Source: Clostridia bacterium | GTDB taxonomy: Bacteria; Bacillota; Clostridia; Christensenellales; Borkfalkiaceae | Assembly (NCBI GenBank): GCA_017399185.1 | Contig: JAFQEA010000008.1 | Location: 124,001 to 188,000, forward strand | Reading direction: 5' to 3' | Length of the DNA: 64,000 bases | In this document: positions 25,364 through 34,206 of the stretch, one piece after another | How the letters are laid out: the number at the start of each line of letters is the position of its first letter | Numbering within the stretch: position 1 is the stretch's first letter | Translations under genes and position numbers: made by a program | The notes under the pieces: model-generated | Databases searched by the model: none | What the model saw: only the letters and a program-made list of their open reading frames with translations | Told to the model about the DNA's origin: nothing

Positions 25364-27290
25364 TACTAAACCAAAAAGACCCCCAATGAAGGTCAAAAAC
25401 CCGGGCAAAACCCTTGCAAGGGTATGGGGATATATATCCAAGGGGCACGGCTTTAAGTTTGTTCTGGTAATGCTACTTATTATCGTTTCAAGCTACGCGT
25501 CGGTACAAAGCATGTCGCTAATGGAAGATTTAGCGCTTGAAATCGGTAAGCAGCTTGACGCTGTTAACCTTCACGGTTTGCAGCCCGAGTACGGCGGCAT
25601 TTTAAGCGTAATTATCAAGATGGTTATCATATTTGTCTGCGGTATTTTAGCTTCCGCTATAAGCGAACAGCTTAACGTTGTAATCGCGCAAAGCGTTTTA
25701 AGGGACGTGCGCGACACCATGTTTGCAAAAATGCAACGCTTACCTATTAAGTATTTTGACACGCACACCTTTGGCGAAACTATGAGCCGCTTTACAAACG
25801 ATACCGACACGTTGGAAGAATTAATCGCGCGAAGTATCCCCAATATAGTTACTTCAATGATAACTATCACCGTTTGCTTTATTGAAATGCTTATTAAAAG
25901 CTGGCAGCTTACAATCGTCGTTGTGCTTACCGTATTTGCAATGTTCTTTGTTATAAAAGGGCTTGGCGGCAAGAGCGCACACTACTTTGTTTCAAGGCAG
26001 AAATCTGTCGGTAAGCTTAACGGCTATATCGAAGAAATGATGAACGGGCAAAAGGTTGTTAAGGTTTTCTGCTATGAAGACCGCAACAAAAAGGCGTTTG
26101 ACGCACTTAATAACGAGCTTAATCACAATGCAACCCAAGCAAACAAATATGCAAATATATTTATGCCGATTATGGCAAACCTTACCTATTTGCAATACGT
26201 AATCATTGCAGTAGTTGGCGGTCTTATGGCAAACAAGGGCTGGCTTATCGTTGGCGACAGCACTAATACTTACGCGGCGTTTGCGCTTGTATCGGCATTT
26301 TTACTCCTTTCCCGTTCGTTCACAAGGCCAATCAACCAGGTATCACAGCAATTTAACGGCGTCATTATGGCGCTTGCAGGTGCTGAAAGGGTATTTGAGC
26401 TTATCGACAGCGAGCCCGAAGCCGATAACGGCTACGTAACCTTGGTTAAGGCTTATTATGATGAAAACGGAAATATCGTTGAAGGCACGGTTGGCGATTG
26501 GTTTTACGCCTGGAAGCACCCACACGGCGACGGCACTTTAACTTACACCAAGGTTGAAGGTCACGTGGTACTTAAAAACGTTGACTTTTCATACGACGGC
26601 AAAAAGCAGGTCTTACACGATATCACGGTTGAAGTTGAACCGGGTACAAAGGTTGCGCTTATCGGGCAGACGGGTGCTGGTAAAACGACAATTTCTAACC
26701 TTATCAACAGATTTTATGACATTGACGATGGCAAAATCCGTTACGATGGCATAAATATAAATAAGATTAAAAAGGACGATTTGCGCCGCTCGTTAGGGCT
26801 TGTGCTGCAGGATATCAACCTGTTTACCGACACGGTAAGGGAAAATATCCGTTACGGCAACCCTGAAGCCACCGACGAAGACGTTTATAAGGCCGCAAAG
26901 CTTGTTCACGCAGACGAGTTTATCAAGCGCTTGCCTGACGGGTACGATACGGTCTTAACCCTTGACGGGGCAAATCTTTCACAAGGTCAACGCCAGCTAT
27001 TATCAATCGCACGCGTTGCGGTTGCAAATCCGCCCGTTATGATTTTGGATGAAGCAACGTCTTCAATCGATACAAGGACGGAATCTATCGTTCAAAGCGG
27101 TATGGATAACCTTATGAAAGGCAGAACTGTTTTCGTTATTGCACACAGGCTTTCAACCGTACGTAACTCTGACAACATAATGGTTATGAACGCCGGCAGG
27201 ATTATCGAGCAAGGTAATCACGACGCGTTAATGGAAGCAAAGGGCACGTACTATTCACTTTATACTGGCGCAAAAATATCGACCACTTAA
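25350..27290 (+). CDS. ABC exporter half-transporter, canonical-site subunit
   Basis: The 646-residue partner of the preceding gene, starting at an ATG inside its last codons. It has six membrane helices, a normal Walker A (GQTGAGKTTI, about 441), signature LSQGQRQLL (about 545) and Walker B with the catalytic Glu (VMILDEATSSID, about 565). Between membrane and ATPase domains is an insertion of about 45 residues ending WFYAWKHPHGDGTLTYTK, known from clostridial exporters of this class. Together with the upstream protein it would form a heterodimer with one active ATP site. Confidence 0.9.
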   Translation: MAKTNTKPKRPPMKVKNPGKTLARVWGYISKGHGFKFVLVMLLIIVSSYASVQSMSLMEDLALEIGKQLDAVNLHGLQPEYGGILSVIIKMVIIFVCGILASAISEQLNVVIAQSVLRDVRDTMFAKMQRLPIKYFDTHTFGETMSRFTNDTDTLEELIARSIPNIVTSMITITVCFIEMLIKSWQLTIVVVLTVFAMFFVIKGLGGKSAHYFVSRQKSVGKLNGYIEEMMNGQKVVKVFCYEDRNKKAFDALNNELNHNATQANKYANIFMPIMANLTYLQYVIIAVVGGLMANKGWLIVGDSTNTYAAFALVSAFLLLSRSFTRPINQVSQQFNGVIMALAGAERVFELIDSEPEADNGYVTLVKAYYDENGNIVEGTVGDWFYAWKHPHGDGTLTYTKVEGHVVLKNVDFSYDGKKQVLHDITVEVEPGTKVALIGQTGAGKTTISNLINRFYDIDDGKIRYDGININKIKKDDLRRSLGLVLQDINLFTDTVRENIRYGNPEATDEDVYKAAKLVHADEFIKRLPDGYDTVLTLDGANLSQGQRQLLSIARVAVANPPVMILDEATSSIDTRTESIVQSGMDNLMKGRTVFVIAHRLSTVRNSDNIMVMNAGRIIEQGNHDALMEAKGTYYSLYTGAKISTT

Positions 27291-27306
27291 TATGGCTTAA
27301 ACCAAC

Positions 27307-27334
27307 AAAAGTAGTCCTATAAGTCGGTTAATTG
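27307..27334 (+). repeat. Dispersed repeat copy 6
   Basis: Forward copy reading AAGTAGTCCTATAAGTCGG then TTAATTG, 16 bases after the ABC operon stop and before its terminator. Confidence 0.75.
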
Positions 27335-27348
27335 ACAAATTTAATAAT

Positions 27349-27396
27349 AAACACCCACGATATTTTGAAAGGAATTTTCTGTCGTGGGTGTTTTTT
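27349..27396 (+). terminator. Terminator between ABC operon and dapA
   Basis: ACACCCACGA (27351-27360) and TCGTGGGTGT (27382-27391) pair perfectly and are followed by TTTTTT. The loop contains AAAGGA and a small inner stem. The right arm includes the only canonical in-frame start codon of dapA. Confidence 0.88.
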
Positions 27397-28314
27397 AGTG
27401 GGGGTATAAACATAAATAAACAAACAATATTTGCAGGCGTTGCAACGGCGCTTATTACGCCCTTTGATAAAACAAACGGGGTTGACTATCAGTGTCTTAA
27501 AAGGTTGATTGAGTTTCAGATTGCAAACAATACTCAAGCAATCGTTATTTGCGGCACTACGGGGGAAGCCCCAACCCTTGGCGTAAAGGAGCATAAAAAA
27601 ATCATTGATTTTTCAGTTCAGACGGCAAGGGGCAGGATAAAAATTATAGCAGGGTGCGGTTCAAATGACACCCGTCACGCAGTAATGATGTCACGCTACG
27701 CCGAGCGCGCAGGGGCTTACGGGTTATTGAGTATTTCGCCCTACTATAACCGCCCGTGCGAAGACGGACTAAAAAAGCATTATTTAGAGATTGCCGATAG
27801 CGTAAGCCTACCGATAATTTTGTATAACGTACCAACGCGCACAGGCGTTGATATGTCGGTTAACCTTTATAAAAGCTTATCAAGTCACCCAAATATCGTT
27901 GGCATAAAGGAAGCAAGCGATAGCTTTTCCAAATGCACGCGCATTTTTGAAGCGGTAGGGGACTACCTTGATATTTATGCTGGTAACGACCAAAGCTTTT
28001 TAGGCTATCTTGCACTTGGCGGTAAGGGTGTGATTTCGGTTGCATCAAACCTTGTACCTAGTAAAATGATGGATATTTACCGATACTATACAAGCGGTAA
28101 AAAGCATCTTGCCGAAAGGGCATTTATGCGTATGCTACCATTTATTAACGCGCTTACAAAAAGGGTTAATCCCGTTATGATAAAATACGCTATGCACAAA
28201 GCAAAAATGTGCGATAATCGACTCCGAAGCCCACTTTTAGCTGTGAAAGAGGGCGACACAGAAGCCGAAATAATCAAAAAAGCGCTAATGGGTGATTACG
28301 CTTATGAAGGCTGA
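27388..28314 (+). CDS. dapA: 4-hydroxy-tetrahydrodipicolinate synthase
   Basis: DapA condenses pyruvate with aspartate semialdehyde, entering the lysine/DAP branch. The protein shows GVATALITPF (N-terminus), GTTGEAPTLGVKEH, the YNVPTRTGVDM block and the Schiff-base lysine in GIKEAS (about residue 170), all typical. The only canonical start in frame is GTG 27388, which sits in the right arm of a terminator; family alignment and a strong GTGGGGG instead favour translation beginning near 27412, where the codon is ATA. C-terminal bases 28211-28240 resemble the dispersed repeat while still encoding the conserved LRSPLL segment. Operon partners dapF and dapL follow with overlaps. Confidence 0.95.
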   Translation: MFFSGGININKQTIFAGVATALITPFDKTNGVDYQCLKRLIEFQIANNTQAIVICGTTGEAPTLGVKEHKKIIDFSVQTARGRIKIIAGCGSNDTRHAVMMSRYAERAGAYGLLSISPYYNRPCEDGLKKHYLEIADSVSLPIILYNVPTRTGVDMSVNLYKSLSSHPNIVGIKEASDSFSKCTRIFEAVGDYLDIYAGNDQSFLGYLALGGKGVISVASNLVPSKMMDIYRYYTSGKKHLAERAFMRMLPFINALTKRVNPVMIKYAMHKAKMCDNRLRSPLLAVKEGDTEAEIIKKALMGDYAYEG

Positions 28315-29119
28315 ATTTTATAAAATGCAATCGCTTGGTAACGACTATATCTATTTTGATTTAGTAACAAAAAGGGTTAGTAAAAAGCTGACAAGATATT
28401 TGGTTGATAACGCAAGCCAAATTGCCGTAAATATTTGCAAACGCAAATTTTCATTGGGCGGCGACGGTATCGTTTTAATTTTGCCAAACCCAAATTATGA
28501 TGCAACTATGATTATTTATAACAGCGACGGAAGTCGCGCAAAAATGTGCGGCAACGCTTTGCGTGCCGTGGGGTATTTGTTGGCAAGGCTAAATAAAAGC
28601 CATCAGCAGTTGGTTGAAACTGACAGTGGCTTAAGGCGTGTATATATAAATGAAAACTCTGTTATGGCGCAAATGGGTAGGGCAAAATTTATACCGTTTA
28701 GCCTTGATGATTTATCTGATAATACGTTGACAACAAGCTTAAAAAGTGCGTTACGTTTTGATTTATTAAGTGTAGGGAATACCCATCTTGCAGTTATGCT
28801 TAAGGACCAAAAAGACGTTGATTTCCGCCTTATAGCCCCACTTTTATCTAATAAATTGGACGTCAACGTTGAGTTTTTTACAATAATTGACGGCAAAATA
28901 TGTGCCCGCGTTTATGAGCGCGGCAGCGGTGAAACCTTATCCTGCGGAACGGGTGCTTGCGCTGTTGTTGCAAGCGCTGTTAAAAACCGAATTATTGATT
29001 ACGGCAAAACAAAGGTAAGGTTTGGCTCGGGTGAGTTGTTTGTTGAGATTAATAAGGATTTTACAATGCTGCTTGGCGGCGAAGTCAAATTTGTGTGTGA
29101 AGGGTGGATTGACATTTGA
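28304..29119 (+). CDS. dapF: Diaminopimelate epimerase
   Basis: DapF converts LL-DAP to meso-DAP, the peptidoglycan cross-linking residue. The 271-residue protein has the two catalytic cysteines in CGNALRAVG (about residue 83) and SCGTGACA (about 213) plus the N-terminal QSLGNDYIYFD motif. ATG at 28304 overlaps the dapA end by 11 bases; a GTG at 28292 is an alternative. Bases 28828-28850 resemble the reverse dispersed repeat but remain in frame. The next gene, dapL, makes its substrate LL-DAP. Confidence 0.95.
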   Translation: MKAEFYKMQSLGNDYIYFDLVTKRVSKKLTRYLVDNASQIAVNICKRKFSLGGDGIVLILPNPNYDATMIIYNSDGSRAKMCGNALRAVGYLLARLNKSHQQLVETDSGLRRVYINENSVMAQMGRAKFIPFSLDDLSDNTLTTSLKSALRFDLLSVGNTHLAVMLKDQKDVDFRLIAPLLSNKLDVNVEFFTIIDGKICARVYERGSGETLSCGTGACAVVASAVKNRIIDYGKTKVRFGSGELFVEINKDFTMLLGGEVKFVCEGWIDI

Positions 29120-30288
29120 GTATAAATAATAACTTTGAAAGGCTTGGCGGCGAATATATTTTCGCAAAGGTAAGCAAAAAGCTTAAAACGGTTGATAAAA
29201 ACGGGCTTATAAAACTTGGCATTGGTGACGGGGTTTTACCCTTACCGAAACCGCTTGTAAAAAGCGCTGCTATTGCCGCGCGTGAAATGGGAAAGACAAA
29301 GACCTTTAAGGGTTACCCACCCGCAAGCGGCTACGGCTTTTTAAAAACCGCCATTAAGGACTATTACAGAAGGATTGGCGCTTATATAAGCGAAGATTCA
29401 ATCTTTGTAAACGACGGGGCAAAAAGCGGTTTAGCAAGCATTCTTGACTTGTTTGATAATATTACCGCAGTGATAAACGTGCCGTCTTATCCTGCTTATT
29501 TAAGCGCAAATATAATCCGTGGCAATAAAATATATCACCTTTATGCTAACGCGCAAAATAATTATCTGCCCACGCCCGACGGCTTAAAGCTTGAAAATTG
29601 CCTGATATACATTTGCTCACCAGATAACCCAACAGGGGAGGTGTACGGTCGTGATTTATTAAAGACGTGGGTTGATTTTGCTAACAAAACCCGCTCAATT
29701 ATCCTGTTTGACAGCGCGTATTCGCGCTACGTAACCACAAACGCGCCCAAAAGTATTTTTGAAATCCCGGGTGCAAAAACCTGTGCGATAGAAGTTAATT
29801 CCTTTTCAAAATTTGCCTGCTTTACAGGGATTAGGTGCGGCTTTGTAATCATTGATGAAGCCTTAACCTTTTGCGGTAAGTCATTAAACAAGCTCTTTGC
29901 CGCCCGTCAGGACGCGCTTTTTAATGGTGTGTCCTACATAACCCAAAAATGTGCCGCGGCGGTTTTTACTAAAAAGGGCGAACGCGCCGCGCAAAAGACG
30001 GTTGACTATTATCTTGACAATGCACGCCAGCTTAAAGCCGTATTAAAAGGCGGTGGCGTAAAGGTGCTTGATACAACAAATTCGCCATATATCTGGTTTG
30101 AGTGTCCCGACGATTTAAGCGGTGAAGCATTTTTTGATTATCTTCTTGATAACTATAAAATTGTCGGCACGCCGGGCGGTGGGTTTGGCAAAGATTGCAA
30201 AAACTACTTCAGGCTTTCCGCCTTTTGTACTAAAAAGGATTTATCACTTGCCAAAATTCGCTTGCAAAAAGCCTTAAAAAGCCTATAA
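29116..30288 (+). CDS. dapL: LL-diaminopimelate aminotransferase
   Basis: A 390-residue class I PLP aminotransferase. It matches DapL in NNNFERLGGEYIFAKV (N-terminus), LGIGDGVLPLP, the FVNDGAKSG block, CSPDNPTGEVYG (about 173) and the PLP lysine in SFSKFACFTGIRCGF (about 232-246). DapL converts tetrahydrodipicolinate directly to LL-DAP, replacing the four-step acylated route. The TTG start overlaps the dapF stop (TTGA) behind GGGTGG. Gene order dapA-dapF-dapL gives entry, aminotransferase and epimerase steps; dapB must be elsewhere. Confidence 0.88.
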   Translation: MSINNNFERLGGEYIFAKVSKKLKTVDKNGLIKLGIGDGVLPLPKPLVKSAAIAAREMGKTKTFKGYPPASGYGFLKTAIKDYYRRIGAYISEDSIFVNDGAKSGLASILDLFDNITAVINVPSYPAYLSANIIRGNKIYHLYANAQNNYLPTPDGLKLENCLIYICSPDNPTGEVYGRDLLKTWVDFANKTRSIILFDSAYSRYVTTNAPKSIFEIPGAKTCAIEVNSFSKFACFTGIRCGFVIIDEALTFCGKSLNKLFAARQDALFNGVSYITQKCAAAVFTKKGERAAQKTVDYYLDNARQLKAVLKGGGVKVLDTTNSPYIWFECPDDLSGEAFFDYLLDNYKIVGTPGGGFGKDCKNYFRLSAFCTKKDLSLAKIRLQKALKSL

Positions 30289-30307
30289 AAAAACTATAAA
30301 AAAACTA

Positions 30308-30336
30308 TAAAAAAAGCCCCGTTTAAGGGGCTTTTA
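30308..30336. terminator. Bidirectional terminator between dapL and M3 peptidase
   Basis: AAAAGCCCC (30312-30320) and GGGGCTTTT (30327-30335) enclose a 6-base loop, with A-rich sequence on the left and TTTTAT on the right. Three tandem CTATAAAAAAA units precede it. Confidence 0.85.
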
Positions 30337-30347
30337 TCGTAATTAAT

Positions 30348-32012
30348 TTAGTCTAAAAACGAAAACACTTGACTGATAAGTCCGTAGGTTTCAGCTTCAA
30401 AAGGCGAGCTTAAGCCAACTTCATTCAAGCTTTCAACGTAGCCGTTTTGCATTTTTAAAAGCTTTGTATAAACGTCAACTGCGTTAGCGTAATCGTTTGT
30501 GGCAAGGGCGTAAAGCTCAAGCGATGAAATCAATGAAACCGAATAACTGATATAGTAGGACGGGTTTGGTATAGTCACAAGTCTGAAATACGTTTCGGTT
30601 GACATAACGCCTGTAAACAAGCCTTCAAGCGCACCGCTACCGTAAACGTCGTTTTTAATGGAAATCATCAAGTCGTCGTAGGTTTTTCCGTCTTCAAGCG
30701 GGTTCTTATACGCGTGAACTTCAAACGCGCCCACAAGCGAGCTTAAAATTATGGTATAGCCGTCAGACTGAAGCTTGTTGCCGATTATATAGTCGTAACC
30801 GGCCTTTTCCACCTTATCTTCAAGGTATGCCGCAAACAGCCATTCCGCCCCTTGGGAGTGGGTTTCCATAAGCTCGTAAGTGGCGTCGCCGTTACTGCCG
30901 GCAAAATAAAAGTTTAAGTAGTGGCCAAATTCGTGAACGAATGTGTTAACCGAAACGTAATAAGGGTTGCTTGCGCTAAAGTACATATAGGGCGCGCTTA
31001 TTGATGAAAAGTAAGACGTGAACGCACCTTGATAAGCGTTTTCGCTGTGGGCGATATAATAGTAGCCTTCATTTATGAGCTGGGTGTACGCGTCGTAAAT
31101 TTCCGTGCCAAGGGTTTTATAAAAGCCGTCGAGTATGGCCTTGCCTTCGGCTGTGTAAAACGGGGTGTTTAAAAGTGCATTATATTCGCTTATTTGGCTT
31201 TCGCTGATAGAGCCAAGCAAGCCGTTATAGCTTGTAACCGCGCTTTGGATTGAGCCAAACAGTTCATCTTTTATAAGCTGTGTATAATAAAGCGTATCCT
31301 GCGGGGTGTAATCCCTTGCATAGGTCACTGCGTAGCTTTCTTCGTTAAAGCTTTCAAAATTATTTAAAACAGCAAGCGCGTTTTGCGCGTCTATAAGCTC
31401 TTTATAGTATCCGTCAAACGCAGGCGATAATTTTTCTGCGCGCGATAGTGCGTTAAAGCGTGTTTGTATATCCGTTATCTGATTGTTAAGCGCAACCTTT
31501 TCGTCCGACGGTGCTCTGTATCGTATAAGCTCTTCAATTTCTTCGTCGGTCATTTCGCCGTAAAAATCTTCCTTAAAGGGCGATTTATAAACTACTTCAT
31601 AAAGCTTGTTGAATTCATTTGTGGACGTGTTGTATTTTGTATCAATATCAATAAACGCCTGGTAATTTTCCTGGTTGGTGGTGTCTGCGTAATAAAGTAT
31701 CCTTGCTAAATGGTATGAATCAACAAGCCTTAAGCGGTGCATAGTAAGGTCGGTTATCAAAAGACTGAATTTTAAGTTGCTGGTTTTTGGGTTTACTGCC
31801 GCGTCGTAAGTGTCGCTTATCGTTTCAAGGTAAGCGTCAAATTCATCCTGCGTGTAATTAAACTTAAAATCATCGCAGTTTACGTAAGTATGCTCTGCAA
31901 AGGCTTTGCCGTCGCTTTTAAAAAAGTTAAAAATTGCGCATCCCGTTGCAAGGCATAAAACCGCAGCGGTCAAAAGCGCACATATTAAGGTTTTAAAAAG
32001 TTTTTTCTTCAT
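30348..32012 (-). CDS. M3-like zinc metallopeptidase lipoprotein
   Basis: A 554-residue secreted protein: a signal peptide with lipobox LATGC (residues 21-25) anchors it to the membrane. The zinc site is HEFGH in TFVHEFGHYLNF (about residue 357), with the third ligand in METHSQGAEWLF (about 383), corresponding to the EIHS motif of oligoendopeptidase F-type M3 enzymes. The region between signal and active site is helical and low in similarity. It probably degrades peptides at the cell surface. It stands alone, opposite to the dap operon, with a terminator shared between them. Confidence 0.8.
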   Translation of the reverse strand: MKKKLFKTLICALLTAAVLCLATGCAIFNFFKSDGKAFAEHTYVNCDDFKFNYTQDEFDAYLETISDTYDAAVNPKTSNLKFSLLITDLTMHRLRLVDSYHLARILYYADTTNQENYQAFIDIDTKYNTSTNEFNKLYEVVYKSPFKEDFYGEMTDEEIEELIRYRAPSDEKVALNNQITDIQTRFNALSRAEKLSPAFDGYYKELIDAQNALAVLNNFESFNEESYAVTYARDYTPQDTLYYTQLIKDELFGSIQSAVTSYNGLLGSISESQISEYNALLNTPFYTAEGKAILDGFYKTLGTEIYDAYTQLINEGYYYIAHSENAYQGAFTSYFSSISAPYMYFSASNPYYVSVNTFVHEFGHYLNFYFAGSNGDATYELMETHSQGAEWLFAAYLEDKVEKAGYDYIIGNKLQSDGYTIILSSLVGAFEVHAYKNPLEDGKTYDDLMISIKNDVYGSGALEGLFTGVMSTETYFRLVTIPNPSYYISYSVSLISSLELYALATNDYANAVDVYTKLLKMQNGYVESLNEVGLSSPFEAETYGLISQVFSFLD

Positions 32013-32157
32013 GATGGTTTACCTTTTTACATAGTAATTAAAGCTTTACTAAATTCTAATTTTATTATATATTGATATACAATTTAAGTCAACGCAATTA
32101 ATAAAAATTTAGCAAAAAATTATTTAGGCCAAATTTTAGTGTGTGCATAAAAACTAT

Positions 32158-32187
32158 AAAAAACCCGCCTATAAGCCCGTTATCGGC
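32158..32187 (+). repeat. Dispersed repeat copy 7
   Basis: Forward copy reading CCCGCCTATAAGCCCG then TTATCGGC. It is not adjacent to a stop codon; it lies 146 bases upstream of the peptidase start codon, in a divergent gap. Confidence 0.7.
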
Positions 32188-32260
32188 ATAAAATCAAATA
32201 AAAATCAAATTAAAAATTATTTAATATAAGGGTAAAAATTCAAACGCAGTTTATTTTTTA

Positions 32261-32313
32261 TTGCCTTTTTGGTTTGGTGTGCTATAATATACCTATATTC
32301 AACTATTGTTGAA
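32261..32313 (+). promoter_or_regulatory. Promoter and palindromic operator of the two-component operon
   Basis: TTGCCT (32261-32266), a 16-base spacer and TATAAT (32283-32288) are followed by TTCAACTATTGTTGAA (32298-32313), a near-perfect palindrome around the start of transcription. A perfect version, TCAACAATTGTTGA, precedes the degV gene. Confidence 0.7.
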
Positions 32314-32392
32314 AATCAGTTGATAAAAAGTTTATCTTTTAATGATAAATTATTGTTAACAAACAGATAAATATCATAAAACAGGGAGTGCT

Positions 32393-33064
32393 ATGTTTAA
32401 AATTTTAATCGCAGAAGACGACCGCAAGCTTTGCCAATTATTTGAAAGGGTGCTTATTAAAAACGGATATTATACGCGTGGCGTTACAAACGGCAAGGAA
32501 GCCCTTGACGCACTTGATAAGGAGTATTTTGACCTTTTAATCACGGATATAATGATGCCCGAAATGGACGGGTACGAGCTTATCGAGTCACTCCGCCAAG
32601 CAGGTAACAATATGCCCGTTTTAATGGTTACCGCTAAAACAGAATTTGACGATTTAAAAATGGGCTTTTTGTCGGGTACGGACGATTTTATGGTTAAGCC
32701 GATTAATATTAACGAGCTTGTTTTGCGCGTTGGTGCATTGCTTCGCCGTGCACAAATGATAAACGACAGACGTCAGACTATCGGCTCAACCGTTTTAGAG
32801 TGCGATTCGCTTACCATAACGACCGAAGATAAAAGTATAGTTATGCCCCAAAAAGAATTTATGCTTTTATATAAAATGGCTTCCTTCCCCGGTAAAATTT
32901 TTACCCGTCAGGAGCTTATGGACGACATCTGGGGGTATGACAGCAACAGCGAAACCCACACCGTTGACGTACATATCGGCAGACTGCGTGACAAGTTTAA
33001 AAATAACCCTGACTTTGATATCGTTACAATCCGCGGTATCGGTTACAAGGTGGTAAGAAAATGA
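32393..33064 (+). CDS. OmpR-family response regulator
   Basis: A 223-residue regulator with a receiver domain (phospho-acceptor Asp in LLITDIMMPEMDGYE, about residue 53; acidic pocket EDD at 8-10; Lys in MVKPI, about 102) and a C-terminal winged-helix domain (FTRQELMDDIWGYDS...TVDVHIGRLRDKF...TIRGIGYKVV). Start ATG follows CAGGGAG. The histidine kinase gene overlaps its stop by 4 bases. A palindrome at its own promoter may be its binding site. Confidence 0.93.
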   Translation: MFKILIAEDDRKLCQLFERVLIKNGYYTRGVTNGKEALDALDKEYFDLLITDIMMPEMDGYELIESLRQAGNNMPVLMVTAKTEFDDLKMGFLSGTDDFMVKPININELVLRVGALLRRAQMINDRRQTIGSTVLECDSLTITTEDKSIVMPQKEFMLLYKMASFPGKIFTRQELMDDIWGYDSNSETHTVDVHIGRLRDKFKNNPDFDIVTIRGIGYKVVRK

Positions 33065-34128
33065 AAAACGTAAACCCTATTAAAGAACGCTTAAAGGCCT
33101 ACGGCAACTGGAAAACCCACAAGCGCCCAACGTTCAGGTTTTACTTTGTTCTGGTCGTTACGCTGGTGGTAATGATTTCGGTATCTGCAGCTTCCAATTT
33201 TTCCAGCTGGATTGCCTATCTTGGTAATATTGAAAGTCAGTTTGAAATTCTTCTGTTATTGGTTGGCGCAAGCCTAATTATTGCCTTTTTATTATCTGCA
33301 ATCGTTTCAAGGTCGCTTTTAAGGCCTATTGCCAGACTTCAGGACGCGATGCAAAGCGTAACAGAAGGTGATTTCAGCGTGCGCATGAAGGAAAACAGCA
33401 GAATTGAAGAAGTTGAAAATATCAACCACAGCTTCAATATCATGATGAAGGAGCTTTGCTCCAACGCCGAAATGCAAAAGGACTTTATGTCAAACGTCTC
33501 GCACGAGTTCAAGACCCCGCTTTCCGCGATTGAAGGCTACGCAACGCTTTTACAGGATAAAACGCTTTCCCCTGAAGAAAGCGAAGAATACACGCGCGAA
33601 ATTTTGTCAACCACAAAGCTTATGAGCGAGCTTGTAAGCAACATTTTACTTATTTCTAAAATTGAAAATCAGGTTGTTGATTACAAAAAAGCAAAATTTT
33701 CCCTTGACGAGCAAATAAGACACGTCGTCGTTTTGTTAGAGCCAAAATGGTCAAAAAAGAATATCAATATTGATGCAAATCTTGATAACGTGGTTATAAA
33801 TAGCAGTCAAAGCTTATTAATGCACGTTTGGCGTAACCTTATTGAAAACGCAATTAAATTCAGCCCGGAAAACGGCAACGTAACGATAAATCTTACAAAA
33901 AAAGGCGGCAAGGTTGTTTTCAGCGTGCAGGACGAAGGCTGTGGCGTTAAGGATAAAACACAGATTTTTAATAAGTTTTATCAGGAAGATACGTCGCGTA
34001 AACAGCAGGGCACGGGCTTGGGACTTACACTCGTTAAAAAGATACTTGACATAATGGGCGGCGATATTCAGGTTGAAAATCTTTCGCCCAAAGGGTGTGT
34101 GTTTACAGTTGCGCTGACCGATGTTTAA
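33061..34128 (+). CDS. Sensor histidine kinase
   Basis: A 355-residue membrane kinase. Two helices (about 23-43 and 62-86) enclose a very short external loop of about 18 residues, so it probably senses the membrane or a partner protein. A HAMP domain (SRSLLRPIARLQDAMQ) is followed by the H box SNVSHEFKTPLSAIEG (about 146-161, phosphorylated His), the N box NLIENAIKF, G1 DEGCGV and G2 GTGLGLTLV. ATG overlaps the response-regulator stop. A terminator follows. The cognate stimulus is unknown. Confidence 0.93.
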   Translation: MKNVNPIKERLKAYGNWKTHKRPTFRFYFVLVVTLVVMISVSAASNFSSWIAYLGNIESQFEILLLLVGASLIIAFLLSAIVSRSLLRPIARLQDAMQSVTEGDFSVRMKENSRIEEVENINHSFNIMMKELCSNAEMQKDFMSNVSHEFKTPLSAIEGYATLLQDKTLSPEESEEYTREILSTTKLMSELVSNILLISKIENQVVDYKKAKFSLDEQIRHVVVLLEPKWSKKNINIDANLDNVVINSSQSLLMHVWRNLIENAIKFSPENGNVTINLTKKGGKVVFSVQDEGCGVKDKTQIFNKFYQEDTSRKQQGTGLGLTLVKKILDIMGGDIQVENLSPKGCVFTVALTDV

Positions 34129-34175
34129 TCTTCAGCACACAAAGACAAATTTGCAATTTAAAATTAACCTATAAT

Positions 34176-34201
34176 AGCCGGGGAGTATCACCCCGGTTTT
34201 T
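34176..34201 (+). terminator. Terminator of two-component operon
   Basis: CCGGGG (34177-34182) and CCCCGG (34190-34195) with a short loop, followed by TTTTT. Confidence 0.88.
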
Positions 34202-34206
34202 AATTT

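Larger units (their letters stand above)
32013..32392. other. Intergenic region between peptidase and two-component operon
   Basis: A 380-base divergent gap. It holds one dispersed repeat copy (32158-32187), a promoter with palindrome (32261-32313) and otherwise A/T-rich DNA with no ORF or tRNA that I can see. Confidence 0.6.

Noticed and set aside
30289..30313. Three CTATAAAAAAA units as a functional repeat
   Set aside because: Low-complexity slippage-like sequence directly before a terminator; no wider pattern.
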